DNA of 64,000 nucleotides, taken from NCBI GenBank assembly GCA_027587225.1, contig JAPDDQ010000008.1, positions 62,001 through 126,000 on the forward strand, in the 5' to 3' direction. Shown here one piece after another: positions 25,375 through 33,397 of this stretch (positions are counted from its first letter, which is position 1; every line of letters starts with the position of its first letter). The notes beneath the pieces are model-generated. The model ran no database searches and was not told where the DNA came from. It was given only the letters and a program-made list of their open reading frames with translations. The translations under genes were made by a program, and so were the position numbers. This stretch comes from Solirubrobacter taibaiensis. GTDB taxonomy: Bacteria > Actinomycetota > Thermoleophilia > Solirubrobacterales > Solirubrobacteraceae.

Positions 25375-27843
25375 CTACGGGCTCGTGGTCGAGAGCGTGA
25401 ACGTCAGCGTCTTGGCGTAGCTGCCGGTGCGCAGTGCGTCATTGGCCCCGATCGCCTGCTTGAACGTGATGTCCACCCGCTCGTTGGACGTCGGGCCCGA
25501 CCACGCCGACTTCGAGAACGCCACCTGCAACGGCTGCGGCAGCGAGAACGCCCCGTTGGTCAGATGGCCGGGCGCGGACACGGTCAGCGCGGCGTCACCG
25601 GCGGTGCTGATCACGTTCGCCGTGGTCGACGCCGTGTAGTCCTTCGCCACGCCCGGTGTGAAGGGTCCGAACGTCGCGGGGGCGCCCAACGTCAGACCGA
25701 GCGTCGCCCGCACCGTCCCGCCGACCGGGGCTTCCTCCACGTCGCCGCCGGTGGCCAGGGCGTACGCGTTCGAGCCGCCGACGACCGGCAGTGAGAGCGA
25801 GGTGCCGGCGAGGTCGACGGTGACCTCGGTACCCGCCTGCGGCCGCAGCGTGAAGTTGCGGTCGCTCGAGAACACCATCAGGCCGAGCTTCTGGCCCGCG
25901 AGGACGACCTTGTCCGTCGGCTGCAGGTTGAAGGCGACGTCGACGAACTCGCCGGGCACGAGCGGCGCGCCGCCCGAGATGGCGCCGCGGTTCTGCGGGT
26001 CGGCCCAGCCGCGCGTGATGACGTGGGTCGTGTTGTTCGCGGTCGCGGTGCAAGCCACCGACGGCGTGAAGGGCAGGGCCACCAAGTAGACGGAGAGGTT
26101 GGCCGCCGCCTTGCTCGCCGCCATCCGCACCTTGATCCGGGGCGTGCCCGAGAGATGCACCGGCGCGGTCAGGCTCGGCGTCGAGTACAGGAGCCGCTGC
26201 GTCCCCGCGTTGACGAAGTTGGCCGGCTGGCAGGCGACGTCGTCAACGAGCTTCTCCGACCCCGTGGCCGGGCCCGAGAACGGCGTCATCAGGCCCGTCG
26301 TGTTCCCGCCAGGCTGGGGCCGGAACTCGACGGCCTTCGCGGCCGGGTTCGGGTAGTCCCCGTACGGGGTCGGGTTCGCCTGCGAGCACACGATGCTCAG
26401 GGCAGCGCCGCCTGCGACCTTGTCGCCCGCGGTGGCCGCGACCGCCGATTCGAGCACGACGGTGGTCGCGTTGGGGATGGAGAGGATGGCCCGCGTCACG
26501 TTGGTGGTCACCCCCGCGGCGTTCGTCTGCGGGATCGTGAGCGTCATGCCGACCTGCAGCTGGCTCGAGTCGGCCACGGTCAGCGTGGCGGTGTTCGACT
26601 GGTCGCCGACGACCGCCGCCGTCCGCGGCGGACATGCCGCCGCCTCGCGCGTCACCCAGGCCTTCGGGTCGTTCTCGACCCCGTTCTGGACGCCGTACAG
26701 GTAGCGGGTGAACCAGCGGTTGCGCAGGCCCAGCGGCGGCGCGCCGCCGTGTCCGCCCTGGTGGTAGAACTGCTGCAGCGGCACCTTGCCCTTGAGCGCC
26801 TCGGCGATCCGGACGGAGTGCTCGGGGACGACGTTCCAGTCGTTGAACGCGTGCGCCATCAGCGTGGCGGCCTTGACGTTCTGGAGCTGGTTGAGCTGGT
26901 CGCGCCCGGCCCAGAAGTCGTTGTAGTCGCCCGTCGTCCGGTCCTGGCGGACCTTCATCAGGCCTTCGCGGACCGTGTCGATGCAGTACTGGCGCCGGGC
27001 CGGGTCGCCACTGTTGATGTAGTCGAAGAGGTAGTCGATGTCCTCGCCGACCCAGCCACCCGGATTGCGCACCATCCCGTTGGAGCGGTAGTAGTGGTAG
27101 TAGGACGTGTTCGGCGCGATCGGGATGATCGCCTCCAGGCCTTGCACGCCGGTCGTCGCAGCGGAGATCGGCAGCGTCCCGTTGTACGACGTGCCGGTCA
27201 TGCCGACCTTGCCCGTGGACCAGTAGGCGCTGACCTCGGTGGTGCCGTCGATCGTCGTGTAGCCCTTCGCCCGCCCGTTGAGCCAGTCGACGACCGCCTT
27301 GGGGCCGTCGTTCTCGTTGGCGCCGCCGACCGTCGGGCAGCCCTGTGAGAGGCCCGTGCCCGCCGACTCCGAGTGGACGACGGCGAAGCCACGCGGCACC
27401 CACGTGCTGACTTCGCTGGTCGAGATCGAGGTCCGGTTCGGGTTCCACGTGATCGCCGGCGGCGAGGTGCGCGGCGGCGGCGGCGTGCCGAGCTCGTGAT
27501 TCGGGTTCCAGAAGTACTGCGCGGCCGTCGAGGCCGTACCCGCGTAGTACGGGCTCGTCTCGTAGACGACCGGCACCTTCAGGTTCTCACTGTCGGTCTG
27601 CGCCGGGCGCGTCACGTCGACGTGCATCCGGTCGCGCTTGCCGTCGCCGTCGGAGTCGAACTCCGTCTCGACCCACAGCCGCTGCCGGACCCACTGGGCC
27701 GACGTGTTGAAGGCCGGGACGACCTGCGCCTGGCCGTTCACGAACACCGGCTGTGTCTGCGCCGCCGCCGTCGCCGGCAGCGCGGCGGCCAGCGCCACCG
27801 CGGCCCAGCAGGCACGCCGTGCCCCTACTCCTATCCCGTCCAT
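25375..27843 (-). CDS. Secreted S15/CocE-like X-Pro dipeptidyl-peptidase with shared C-terminal domain
   Basis: 822 residues from the ATG at 27843 (GAGGGGGAAG 5 bases upstream); an upstream in-frame ATG at 27915 would mask the signal peptide. Signal peptide (CWAAVALAAALPATAAAQ). The alpha/beta-hydrolase domain has the nucleophile in MTGTSYNG, Asp in MAHAFNDWNV and His in YHQGGHGG. An inserted beta module (26395-26620) separates it from the PepX_C-type jelly roll (IKVRMAASKAAANLSVYLV). The last 116 residues are the shared STAGDA-type domain. S15 enzymes remove X-Pro dipeptides; CocE relatives are esterases, so the substrate is uncertain. Upstream of the gene, 27844-27931, is short and unremarkable. 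Confidence 0.9.
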   Translation of the reverse strand: MDGIGVGARRACWAAVALAAALPATAAAQTQPVFVNGQAQVVPAFNTSAQWVRQRLWVETEFDSDGDGKRDRMHVDVTRPAQTDSENLKVPVVYETSPYYAGTASTAAQYFWNPNHELGTPPPPRTSPPAITWNPNRTSISTSEVSTWVPRGFAVVHSESAGTGLSQGCPTVGGANENDGPKAVVDWLNGRAKGYTTIDGTTEVSAYWSTGKVGMTGTSYNGTLPISAATTGVQGLEAIIPIAPNTSYYHYYRSNGMVRNPGGWVGEDIDYLFDYINSGDPARRQYCIDTVREGLMKVRQDRTTGDYNDFWAGRDQLNQLQNVKAATLMAHAFNDWNVVPEHSVRIAEALKGKVPLQQFYHQGGHGGAPPLGLRNRWFTRYLYGVQNGVENDPKAWVTREAAACPPRTAAVVGDQSNTATLTVADSSQLQVGMTLTIPQTNAAGVTTNVTRAILSIPNATTVVLESAVAATAGDKVAGGAALSIVCSQANPTPYGDYPNPAAKAVEFRPQPGGNTTGLMTPFSGPATGSEKLVDDVACQPANFVNAGTQRLLYSTPSLTAPVHLSGTPRIKVRMAASKAAANLSVYLVALPFTPSVACTATANNTTHVITRGWADPQNRGAISGGAPLVPGEFVDVAFNLQPTDKVVLAGQKLGLMVFSSDRNFTLRPQAGTEVTVDLAGTSLSLPVVGGSNAYALATGGDVEEAPVGGTVRATLGLTLGAPATFGPFTPGVAKDYTASTTANVISTAGDAALTVSAPGHLTNGAFSLPQPLQVAFSKSAWSGPTSNERVDITFKQAIGANDALRTGSYAKTLTFTLSTTSP
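25378..25725 (-). repeat. Shared C-terminal domain, copy 2 (S15 peptidase)
   Basis: 116 residues, VGGTVRATLGLTLG to TFTLSTTSP. This is the short form: it lacks about 24 residues between PQPLQ and WSGPTSNE that copies 1 and 3 carry. The match with copy 1 is close (FGPFTPG, TTANVISTAGDA, WSGP.SN, LRTG.Y.K.LTFTLSTT). Confidence 0.8.
26395..26620 (-). repeat. Inserted beta module (copy A) within the S15 peptidase
   Basis: About 75 residues with the pattern TATLTVADSSQLQVGMTLTI, then TRAILSIPNATTVVLES and AVAATAGDKV. It lies between the catalytic His and the jelly-roll domain, where S15 enzymes do not normally carry extra sequence. The same pattern occurs in the xylose-isomerase-like protein at 49341-49583. 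Confidence 0.5.
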
Positions 27844-27931
27844 GCCACTTCCCCCTCGGAACTGGTGCGAAAACCCTCTCCGAGTGACCGTACGCCAGGC
27901 GCCGAGCGCTCTCATCCGACCGTTGTCGGAA

Positions 27932-28732
27932 TTACACGAGCGGCCCTTCGCGGATCACGCCGCGCACGGCGTCCTCCGAGACCGCGTCGGGCGGGAACTC
28001 GACCATCCACCACGTGGCGCCCGCGGCCCGGTAGGGCCGCGGGTCGTCACCGGCTCCGAGCGCCGCGACGATGTCGTAGTCCCCGGTCACGCCCAGCTCA
28101 GCGAGATCGCCGGCGATCTCGGCGAGCTGGTCAGGGTGCTCGAGGTTGACCGGGAAGAACCCTTGGTGGCGCGCCGCCCGGCGCAGCGGCCGGGGCTTGC
28201 CGTAGAACCCGGCGACCCACACCGGCACTGCCGGCCGCTGGACGGGGCGCGGCAGAAAGCGCACGCCGTCGACGGTGAAGTGCTCGCCGTGGTGCTCGAC
28301 GGGCTCACCTGACCAGGCGGCGGTGAGGATCTCGAGCGACTCGTCGAGCATCCGCGCGCGGACGCGGTCGTCGGTCTCCTCGCCGGTCAGCGAGTACTCG
28401 CCGCCGAACGAATCGCTGCCCAGCCCGACGCCGAGCGTGAGCCGCCCGCCGCACAGCACGTCGAGCGTCGCCGTCTCACGGGCGACCTTCACCGGCCGCC
28501 GCCGCGCGAGCGGCGTCACCATCGGCCCGAGCCGCACCCGTTCGGTCGCGGTGGCGATCGCCGCGAGCGTGATCCACGGGTCGGCCACCTCGAGGATCGG
28601 CTCCCGCCAGCGCACGTGGTCCCACACGAATACGCCATCCCAACCCGCTTCCTCCGCCTCGGCCGCCAGGCGCGCGACCACGAGCGGGTCGGCGAGGGCG
28701 TCGAAGAGCGGAAGGAAGAGGCCTGAGCGCAT
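27932..28732 (-). CDS. LLM-class (luciferase-like) F420/FMN-dependent oxidoreductase
   Basis: 266 residues with the family's TIM-barrel pattern: LFLPLFDALADP, WDGVFVWDHV, TERVRLGPMVTPL, RRPVKVARETATLD and GGRLTLGVGLGSD. The C-terminal part is shorter than in many F420-dependent members. Substrate unknown. It follows the glutathione peroxidase gene by 10 bases, so the pair is probably one transcript serving redox metabolism. Confidence 0.85.
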   Translation of the reverse strand: MRSGLFLPLFDALADPLVVARLAAEAEEAGWDGVFVWDHVRWREPILEVADPWITLAAIATATERVRLGPMVTPLARRRPVKVARETATLDVLCGGRLTLGVGLGSDSFGGEYSLTGEETDDRVRARMLDESLEILTAAWSGEPVEHHGEHFTVDGVRFLPRPVQRPAVPVWVAGFYGKPRPLRRAARHQGFFPVNLEHPDQLAEIAGDLAELGVTGDYDIVAALGAGDDPRPYRAAGATWWMVEFPPDAVSEDAVRGVIREGPLV

Positions 28733-28742
28733 CCTCGGCAGG

Positions 28743-29291
28743 CTACGAGAAGCGGCCCTTCGGCTTGAGCGCGGCCTCGATCGCTTCGACCACCTGCGGC
28801 GCGTCCGGCGCCACCTTCGAGGAGAACCGGGCGATCAGCTTCCCGTCCCCGCCGACCAGGTACTTGGTGAAGTTCCACGCGGGCGGTCCTGAATCGGGCT
28901 GACGCGCGAGGTCGCTCCACAGCGGGTGCGGGTCGGCGCGGACGGAGGCCTTCTCGGTGATTGTGAAGCTCACGCCGTAGTTGCGCTCGCAGAAGGCCGC
29001 GATCTCGCCGTCGCTGGAGAACTCCTGGCCGGCGAAGTCCCCCGACGGGGTCCCGACCATCTGCAGCCCGCGCTCACCGTACGTGTCGTACAGCTGCTGC
29101 AGGCCCGCGAACTGCGGCGTCAGCCCGCACTTGCTCGCGGTGTTCACGAACAGCGTCGGGCGGCCGCGCAGCTCGCGCAGGTCCAGCGTCCCGCCCTCGA
29201 GCAGACCGATCTCGTGTTCGTAGAGATCGGTCGGCTCGTCCAGCGTGTGCGTGCGGTGGAGGTACAGCTTGGCGGTGGACAGCAGTCCCAT
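28743..29291 (-). CDS. Glutathione peroxidase-family thiol peroxidase
   Basis: 182 residues. The peroxidatic Cys is in NTASKCGLTPQF (Cys55), with the catalytic-tetrad Gln in FAGQEF and Trp/Asn in PAWNFTKYL. It has cysteine in place of selenocysteine. Actinobacterial members generally use thioredoxin or mycothiol-linked donors rather than glutathione. The N-terminus has about 20 residues (LLSTAKLYLHRTHTLDEPTD) more than the minimal family domain. It is 10 bases upstream of the LLM oxidoreductase gene. Confidence 0.9.
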   Translation of the reverse strand: MGLLSTAKLYLHRTHTLDEPTDLYEHEIGLLEGGTLDLRELRGRPTLFVNTASKCGLTPQFAGLQQLYDTYGERGLQMVGTPSGDFAGQEFSSDGEIAAFCERNYGVSFTITEKASVRADPHPLWSDLARQPDSGPPAWNFTKYLVGGDGKLIARFSSKVAPDAPQVVEAIEAALKPKGRFS

Positions 29292-29306
29292 CGCCTCAAC
29301 GATAGG

Positions 29307-30320
29307 TCACCCGGTGACGATGCTCACCCCGTACTGCGAGGCGACCGTCGTGTACGGCTGGGCGTAACCCGTGGTGCCGTTGGTGGCGATGGTGTTGCCG
29401 CGAATCCACGCGCGGCCGGAGCTGTCGATGGCGTAGAACGCGCCGCCCGAGTCGCCGCCCTGGATCATGGTGCCGCCGGTGAAGGCGATGACCGGCTTCT
29501 TGCAGCCCGACTGGGTGCAGACCTGCGCGTCGGTGTCCTGCGCGGTGTGCCCGCAGTTCTCGCCCGTGGTGCGGCCGCTGTGGCAGTACTTGGTGTAGCC
29601 CTCGTAGGCAGCGCCGGCGTTGGCCACGCCGCGGCTGGTGGTGCTCGTCACGCCGCCGGTGTAGACGCGGCCGGCGTAGGTGCGACCGCCGACGAGCTCC
29701 ATGTCCATCTTGTGCCCGGTCACGGTGGGCAGGCGGCGGCCGGAGACGGTGCCGTAGCTGCGCAGGCCTGACTCCACCAGCGCGTTGGTGCCGTTGGCGA
29801 AGCAGTGGCCGGCGGTGACGCTGAACACGGCGCCCGTGGCGCTGCGGACCGCGTAGCCGGCCGAACAGATGCCCGACCCGTTCGTGATGCCGGCGCCGCC
29901 CCAGAACGCCTGGATGTCGTCGCGTCGATGCCAGGTGTCCTCGGTCTTGCTCTCGGTCACCTTCGCCTTGGCGATCGCCTCACGCCCCTCCTTGTCCTCG
30001 ACGCTCGTGAGCTTCGCGAGTAGGTCGCGCGGCGCGTCCGAGTCGATGACGATCTGCCCCTCGGAAGAGTCGAAGTGCGTCGCGAACGAGAACTTCGGGC
30101 CGGACTTCTCGACGTACTCGCCGATCTGCGCCTGGATCGTCCGCAGGGCGATGGCCTGGCCGGCCGTCGGCGCGAAGTTGCCCTGCGCCTTGTCGGGCAG
30201 CCGCTCCGAGGACGGCGGCGTCACGTCGACCGGCTTCTTGTCGTCGGCGGCTTGCGCGGGCGCGCTCGCCACGAGCGCGGCGAACGTGAGGGCGAGGGCC
30301 GTGCTGGTGAGACGGATCAT
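29307..30320 (-). CDS. Secreted trypsin-fold (S1, streptogrisin-like) serine protease
   Basis: 337 residues from the ATG at 30320, with AAGGAA 6 bases upstream. Signal peptide (STALALTFAALVASAPAQA), then a pro-region of about 100 residues (to HRRDDIQAFWGG). The S1 domain has His in SVTAGHCF, Asp in HKMDMELVGG and Ser in QGGDSGGAFY. Cysteines are placed as in streptogrisins (AGHC; YCHSG/ENC; VCTQSGC), giving probable disulfides. Expected role: extracellular proteolysis, with self-cleavage of the pro-region. Single gene. Confidence 0.9.
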   Translation of the reverse strand: MIRLTSTALALTFAALVASAPAQAADDKKPVDVTPPSSERLPDKAQGNFAPTAGQAIALRTIQAQIGEYVEKSGPKFSFATHFDSSEGQIVIDSDAPRDLLAKLTSVEDKEGREAIAKAKVTESKTEDTWHRRDDIQAFWGGAGITNGSGICSAGYAVRSATGAVFSVTAGHCFANGTNALVESGLRSYGTVSGRRLPTVTGHKMDMELVGGRTYAGRVYTGGVTSTTSRGVANAGAAYEGYTKYCHSGRTTGENCGHTAQDTDAQVCTQSGCKKPVIAFTGGTMIQGGDSGGAFYAIDSSGRAWIRGNTIATNGTTGYAQPYTTVASQYGVSIVTG

Positions 30321-30490
30321 CCGTGTTCCTTCGTGTCGCAGTGGGTGGGTCACTGCGCGGAGAGAGCCACCCGGCCCGCCCCTGATAGTCACCCCGGCGG
30401 GTGAACCCGCTCACCCGCTCATCCCCGTCTGGCATGCGGTCGGCTCGGCAGATGTACGCCGCTACTCGCAGCCTCTCGGATGTGAGCGAA

Positions 30491-30925
30491 TCAACGTTTC
30501 CGTGAGCGGGTTTGCCGCTCACGCCAGACGATCTCCGTCCAGCGCTCGCCGTCCCAGTAGCGCCGCACACCCTCGTGGTCCGTGTACCAGCCCGGCTCCC
30601 CACCGTCCGGGGGCGGAGGCGGTGGGGGATGCTCGACCAGCGCGGCAGCGTGCTCGGGCTCAGGCTCGGCGTCGTGCGTGGGTTCGTCCTGCGCGCGTGC
30701 GGTGAACTCCGTCTCGTTGCTCGCCACCGAGGCCGCGGCCGGCTTGGGCGGTGGCCGCCACCAGCCGCTCAGGATCACGCCGATCAGCGCGCCGAGCCCG
30801 AACCCGACGACGGCCATGGATGCGAGCACCCCGACCACGTCCGGAGCCACCCGGTCGCCCAGATAGGCGCCACCGGCCGCGCCGAGCAACGCCCCCATCA
30901 CGATCACCAGCCACTGCCACCTCAC
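30491..30925 (-). CDS. Membrane protein with C-terminal DUF2510 motif
   Basis: 144 residues if started at the GTG at 30925, which has GGGGAG 5 bases upstream; a GTG at 30931 is also in frame. Two membrane spans (WLVIVMGALLGAAGGAYLG and VVGVLASMAVVGFGLGALIG) are followed by a long Pro/Glu-rich linker and a C-terminal DUF2510 block (PGWYTDHEGVRRYWDGERWT). DUF2510 is a short module frequent in actinobacterial membrane proteins, of unknown function. The His replaces the usual Pro in the YxDP of the motif. No operon partner. Confidence 0.75.
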   Translation of the reverse strand: MRWQWLVIVMGALLGAAGGAYLGDRVAPDVVGVLASMAVVGFGLGALIGVILSGWWRPPPKPAAASVASNETEFTARAQDEPTHDAEPEPEHAAALVEHPPPPPPPDGGEPGWYTDHEGVRRYWDGERWTEIVWRERQTRSRKR

Positions 30926-31014
30926 GCCCACTCCCCGTCCTCACTCCTCACACCCGATCCCGAGTATGCCTGCCGCTGAGGACAATTGGACCGCGTCGTC
31001 AGGGCGTGTCCGAT

Positions 31015-31551
31015 CTATGTCGGTGCGAAGGCACGCAGCGCCCACAGCTCGAACGCCAGCTGATCGACCATCGGCAGCCCCGGCGCGACCAGGGCGAGCG
31101 CGTCGAGGCTCAGCTCGTAGTGTGCGAGCTGCTGCGGGTCGATCTCCGCGGTGCGCATCGCCTGCGCGCGCAACTCGCGGACCTTGGCGATCTTGTCGGC
31201 CGCATAGATCGCGTGTGCCTGCGGCCCCGCGGCGGCCATCCGCTCACGGAGCGCGGCCTTGCGGGCGTCGTAGTCCGCGATCCCCTCGTCCTCCGTCACC
31301 GCGGCCACGAGGTCCGCGACCCGCCCGCCGAAGCGCTCGCGCACGTCGGCCAGCGAGACGTCAGCCTGCTCGACGACATCGTGGAGCAGGCCGGCGGCGA
31401 CCACGTCGTCCTCGTACCCGCGGGCGCTCAGCATCGAGGCGACCTCGAGCGGGTGCACGATGAACGGCGCGTTGTCGAAGGTCCGCCGCTGCGATGCGTG
31501 ATGCGCCGTCGCCCACGCCAGCACGGCGCCGAGCACCGGGCGCTCCGACAC
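31015..31551 (-). CDS. RelA/SpoT-type HD hydrolase (small alarmone hydrolase-like)
   Basis: 178 residues from the GTG at 31551; the open frame upstream lies within the CYTH gene and is not coding. The HD-domain signature of the SpoT/MESH1 group is present: HHASQRRTFDNAPFIVHPLEVA, shortened here to its ends, then GLLHDVVEQ (HD and E) and VAAVTEDEG (ED). These enzymes remove the 3'-pyrophosphate of (p)ppGpp. There is no synthetase domain, so this is a stand-alone hydrolase candidate. It lies 14 bases after the CYTH gene and may be the last gene of the mys transcription unit. Confidence 0.75.
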   Translation of the reverse strand: MSERPVLGAVLAWATAHHASQRRTFDNAPFIVHPLEVASMLSARGYEDDVVAAGLLHDVVEQADVSLADVRERFGGRVADLVAAVTEDEGIADYDARKAALRERMAAAGPQAHAIYAADKIAKVRELRAQAMRTAEIDPQQLAHYELSLDALALVAPGLPMVDQLAFELWALRAFAPT

Positions 31552-31565
31552 GAACGGCGGTTCGC

Positions 31566-32327
31566 CTATGGTCGCTGGCTGAAGAATTCGAGCGCCTGCT
31601 TGGTCTTGGTGTGCTGCTCGCCACTGGTGTCGATCCCGCACGTCCCCAGGAACGCGCGGGTCTCTGCGACCGCCTCGAACGCGTCGGATGGTGGGCACTT
31701 GGTGGAGAGCTCCAGGATCCTCGACCCGTCGGGGTAGAACCACACCTCGGTCACGAGCCGCCGCGCGAACTCCGGCGGCGTCATCCGCAACTTCAGGACG
31801 AAGATCGGGCCCATGATCGTCAGGTCGTCGAGCGTGAGCCCTTCCGGCGCGTGTTCGGCGTAGAACGCGCGCTGCTCCTTCGAGAACAGCTTGCGCACGG
31901 GCCGCTCGCCGCGCACCGCATTCTTGACCTCGGCACGGCTGAGCGTCCGCTTCATCGTGCCCGAGCACACGAAGCCGCCCGGCATCGCGTCCACCTCGAC
32001 CACGAAGTTCGGCGACTTGCGCAAGGCCGGCGGGAGCTGGTCCGGGATGACGGGCCGCAGCTTGACCACGGTGTCGTCGCCCTTGCCCTGGACGCGGCGC
32101 GCGCGCACGACGACGCCCGCCTGGTTGAGCGTCAAGTCAGGCGTGTCGAAGAAGTAGACCTGCCGGACCTGCGCGTCCAGCGGATCCAGCTGCAGCCCGT
32201 GCAGCGCGGAGTACTGATGCGGCTCCTCGATCGTGAGTTTGAGCTCGACGCTGTCGGCCGCCTTGATCAGCGTCAGCAGCTCGCCCAACTGGGTGTCCGA
32301 CAAGCGCGGAGCGATCATGGTGGACAT
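31566..32327 (-). CDS. CYTH-like (triphosphate-tunnel) domain protein
   Basis: 253 residues if started at the ATG at 32327; an in-frame ATG at 32363 has GGGAGG too close to serve it, so the start is uncertain. CYTH-like features: SVELKLTI near the N-terminus, the strand YFFDTPDLTLNQAGVVVRAR, TVVKLRP, and charged strands VLKLRM and VTEVWFYPDGSRILELS. The usual ExExK is reduced to a single E-x-K. CYTH enzymes bind triphosphates (inorganic triphosphatase, adenylate cyclase IV). It lies between mysD (58-base gap) and the HD hydrolase; substrate unknown. Confidence 0.65.
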   Translation of the reverse strand: MSTMIAPRLSDTQLGELLTLIKAADSVELKLTIEEPHQYSALHGLQLDPLDAQVRQVYFFDTPDLTLNQAGVVVRARRVQGKGDDTVVKLRPVIPDQLPPALRKSPNFVVEVDAMPGGFVCSGTMKRTLSRAEVKNAVRGERPVRKLFSKEQRAFYAEHAPEGLTLDDLTIMGPIFVLKLRMTPPEFARRLVTEVWFYPDGSRILELSTKCPPSDAFEAVAETRAFLGTCGIDTSGEQHTKTKQALEFFSQRP

Positions 32328-32385
32328 TGGCGGAGTGTCCGCCCGGTCTGGGTGAGCGCGCATCCTCCCGTTCGGGTGATAAAGG

Positions 32386-33396
32386 TCAGCGAACCAGGCG
32401 GCGTTCCGCCGCCGTCTTCACCGCCTGTTCGAACAACGCGCGGGTCGCGATGCCGCCGGCGCGCGCCATCGTGCAGACCACGCTCTGCTCGGCGAATGAG
32501 CAGTAGAGCCCCGCTTCGAGGAAGAACGGCCGTCCGCCGGGATCGACCCGGAAGTCGAACAGGCTGTAGTCACGGCAGCCGAGCGCGACGTGACAGCGCC
32601 TTGCCGCATCCCATACGGCGGCCGTCACGGGATCGGCGGCGTCCACGATCCACGCCTTCGTGCGCTCCTTGGCCACCAGACGCAGGTCGCCGTTGCCGTC
32701 GCGAGCGAGCTTGTCCGCGCTGCCGCGAACGCGGTCGACGGCGTATTCCTCGAGCGGGAGGCAGACGAGCTCACCGCGGCGCACGACGATGCCGCAGCGG
32801 ACCTCCCGGCCGAGCTCGACGTATGTCTCCACGAGCGCGGCGTCGGCGTGTTCGAAGGCCGAGCGCAGCGCAGCGTCGTAGCCGTCGGGGTCGAGCACGA
32901 GCGTCACCCCGTGCGAGTTGTCCGCGTCGACCGGCTTGACGACCGCCGGCGGCGCGACGGTCGGCGACTCGCCGCGCCGCAGGACCTCACCCGCGGGCAC
33001 GTCCACGCCCGCGGCCGCCACGACCGCCTTCGCCTTGGCCTTGTCGGCGGTGAGCGCCATCATGGCGGGTGCGTTGCCGACGTACGGAATGCCGAGCAGG
33101 TCGAACAGGGCGCGGTAGTGCGTCATGCCGGGCAGGCAGAACATCTGCGGCACCATCACGTCGAGGTCGAGCGCAGCCAGGTGCGCCATCGCGTCCGGCA
33201 GCGCCAGCGGGGCCGCCGCCGCGAGGGCGCGCTCGCCGAGGTCGGCGGGGAACCGCCAGCGACCGTCCGGCGAGACGTACGCGATCCGCACATCGTGGAG
33301 TCCGGCGGTCGCGGTCAGGCATTCGCGGGCGTACAGGCGCGAGAGGTCCGCGTGGAACTCGCTCACCGCGGACCCGGTGAGATGCAGCACGCGCAC
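32386..33396 (-). CDS. mysD: MysD: D-Ala-D-Ala-ligase-like ATP-grasp, last step of mycosporine-like amino acid synthesis
   Basis: 336 residues from GTG. It has the D-Ala-D-Ala ligase-type ATP-grasp layout and the N-terminus I associate with cyanobacterial MysD (VLHLTGSAVSEFHADLSRLY), with MVPQMFCLPGMTHYRALFDL, PPAVVKPVDADNSHGVTLV (ATP loop), VETYVELGREVRCGIVV and DFRVDPGGRPFFLEAGLY (metal site). In cyanobacteria MysD condenses a second amino acid (serine, threonine or other) onto mycosporine-glycine to give shinorine or porphyra-334. The choice of amino acid cannot be read here. It follows mysC after a 1-base gap, the fourth enzyme in order of action. Confidence 0.9.
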   Translation of the reverse strand: MRVLHLTGSAVSEFHADLSRLYARECLTATAGLHDVRIAYVSPDGRWRFPADLGERALAAAAPLALPDAMAHLAALDLDVMVPQMFCLPGMTHYRALFDLLGIPYVGNAPAMMALTADKAKAKAVVAAAGVDVPAGEVLRRGESPTVAPPAVVKPVDADNSHGVTLVLDPDGYDAALRSAFEHADAALVETYVELGREVRCGIVVRRGELVCLPLEEYAVDRVRGSADKLARDGNGDLRLVAKERTKAWIVDAADPVTAAVWDAARRCHVALGCRDYSLFDFRVDPGGRPFFLEAGLYCSFAEQSVVCTMARAGGIATRALFEQAVKTAAERRLVR

Positions 33397-33397
33397 G

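Noticed and set aside
31552..31968. N-terminal extension of the HD-hydrolase frame
   Set aside because: Overlaps the CYTH gene and has no domain similarity; the conserved HD sequence begins at the GTG at 31551.
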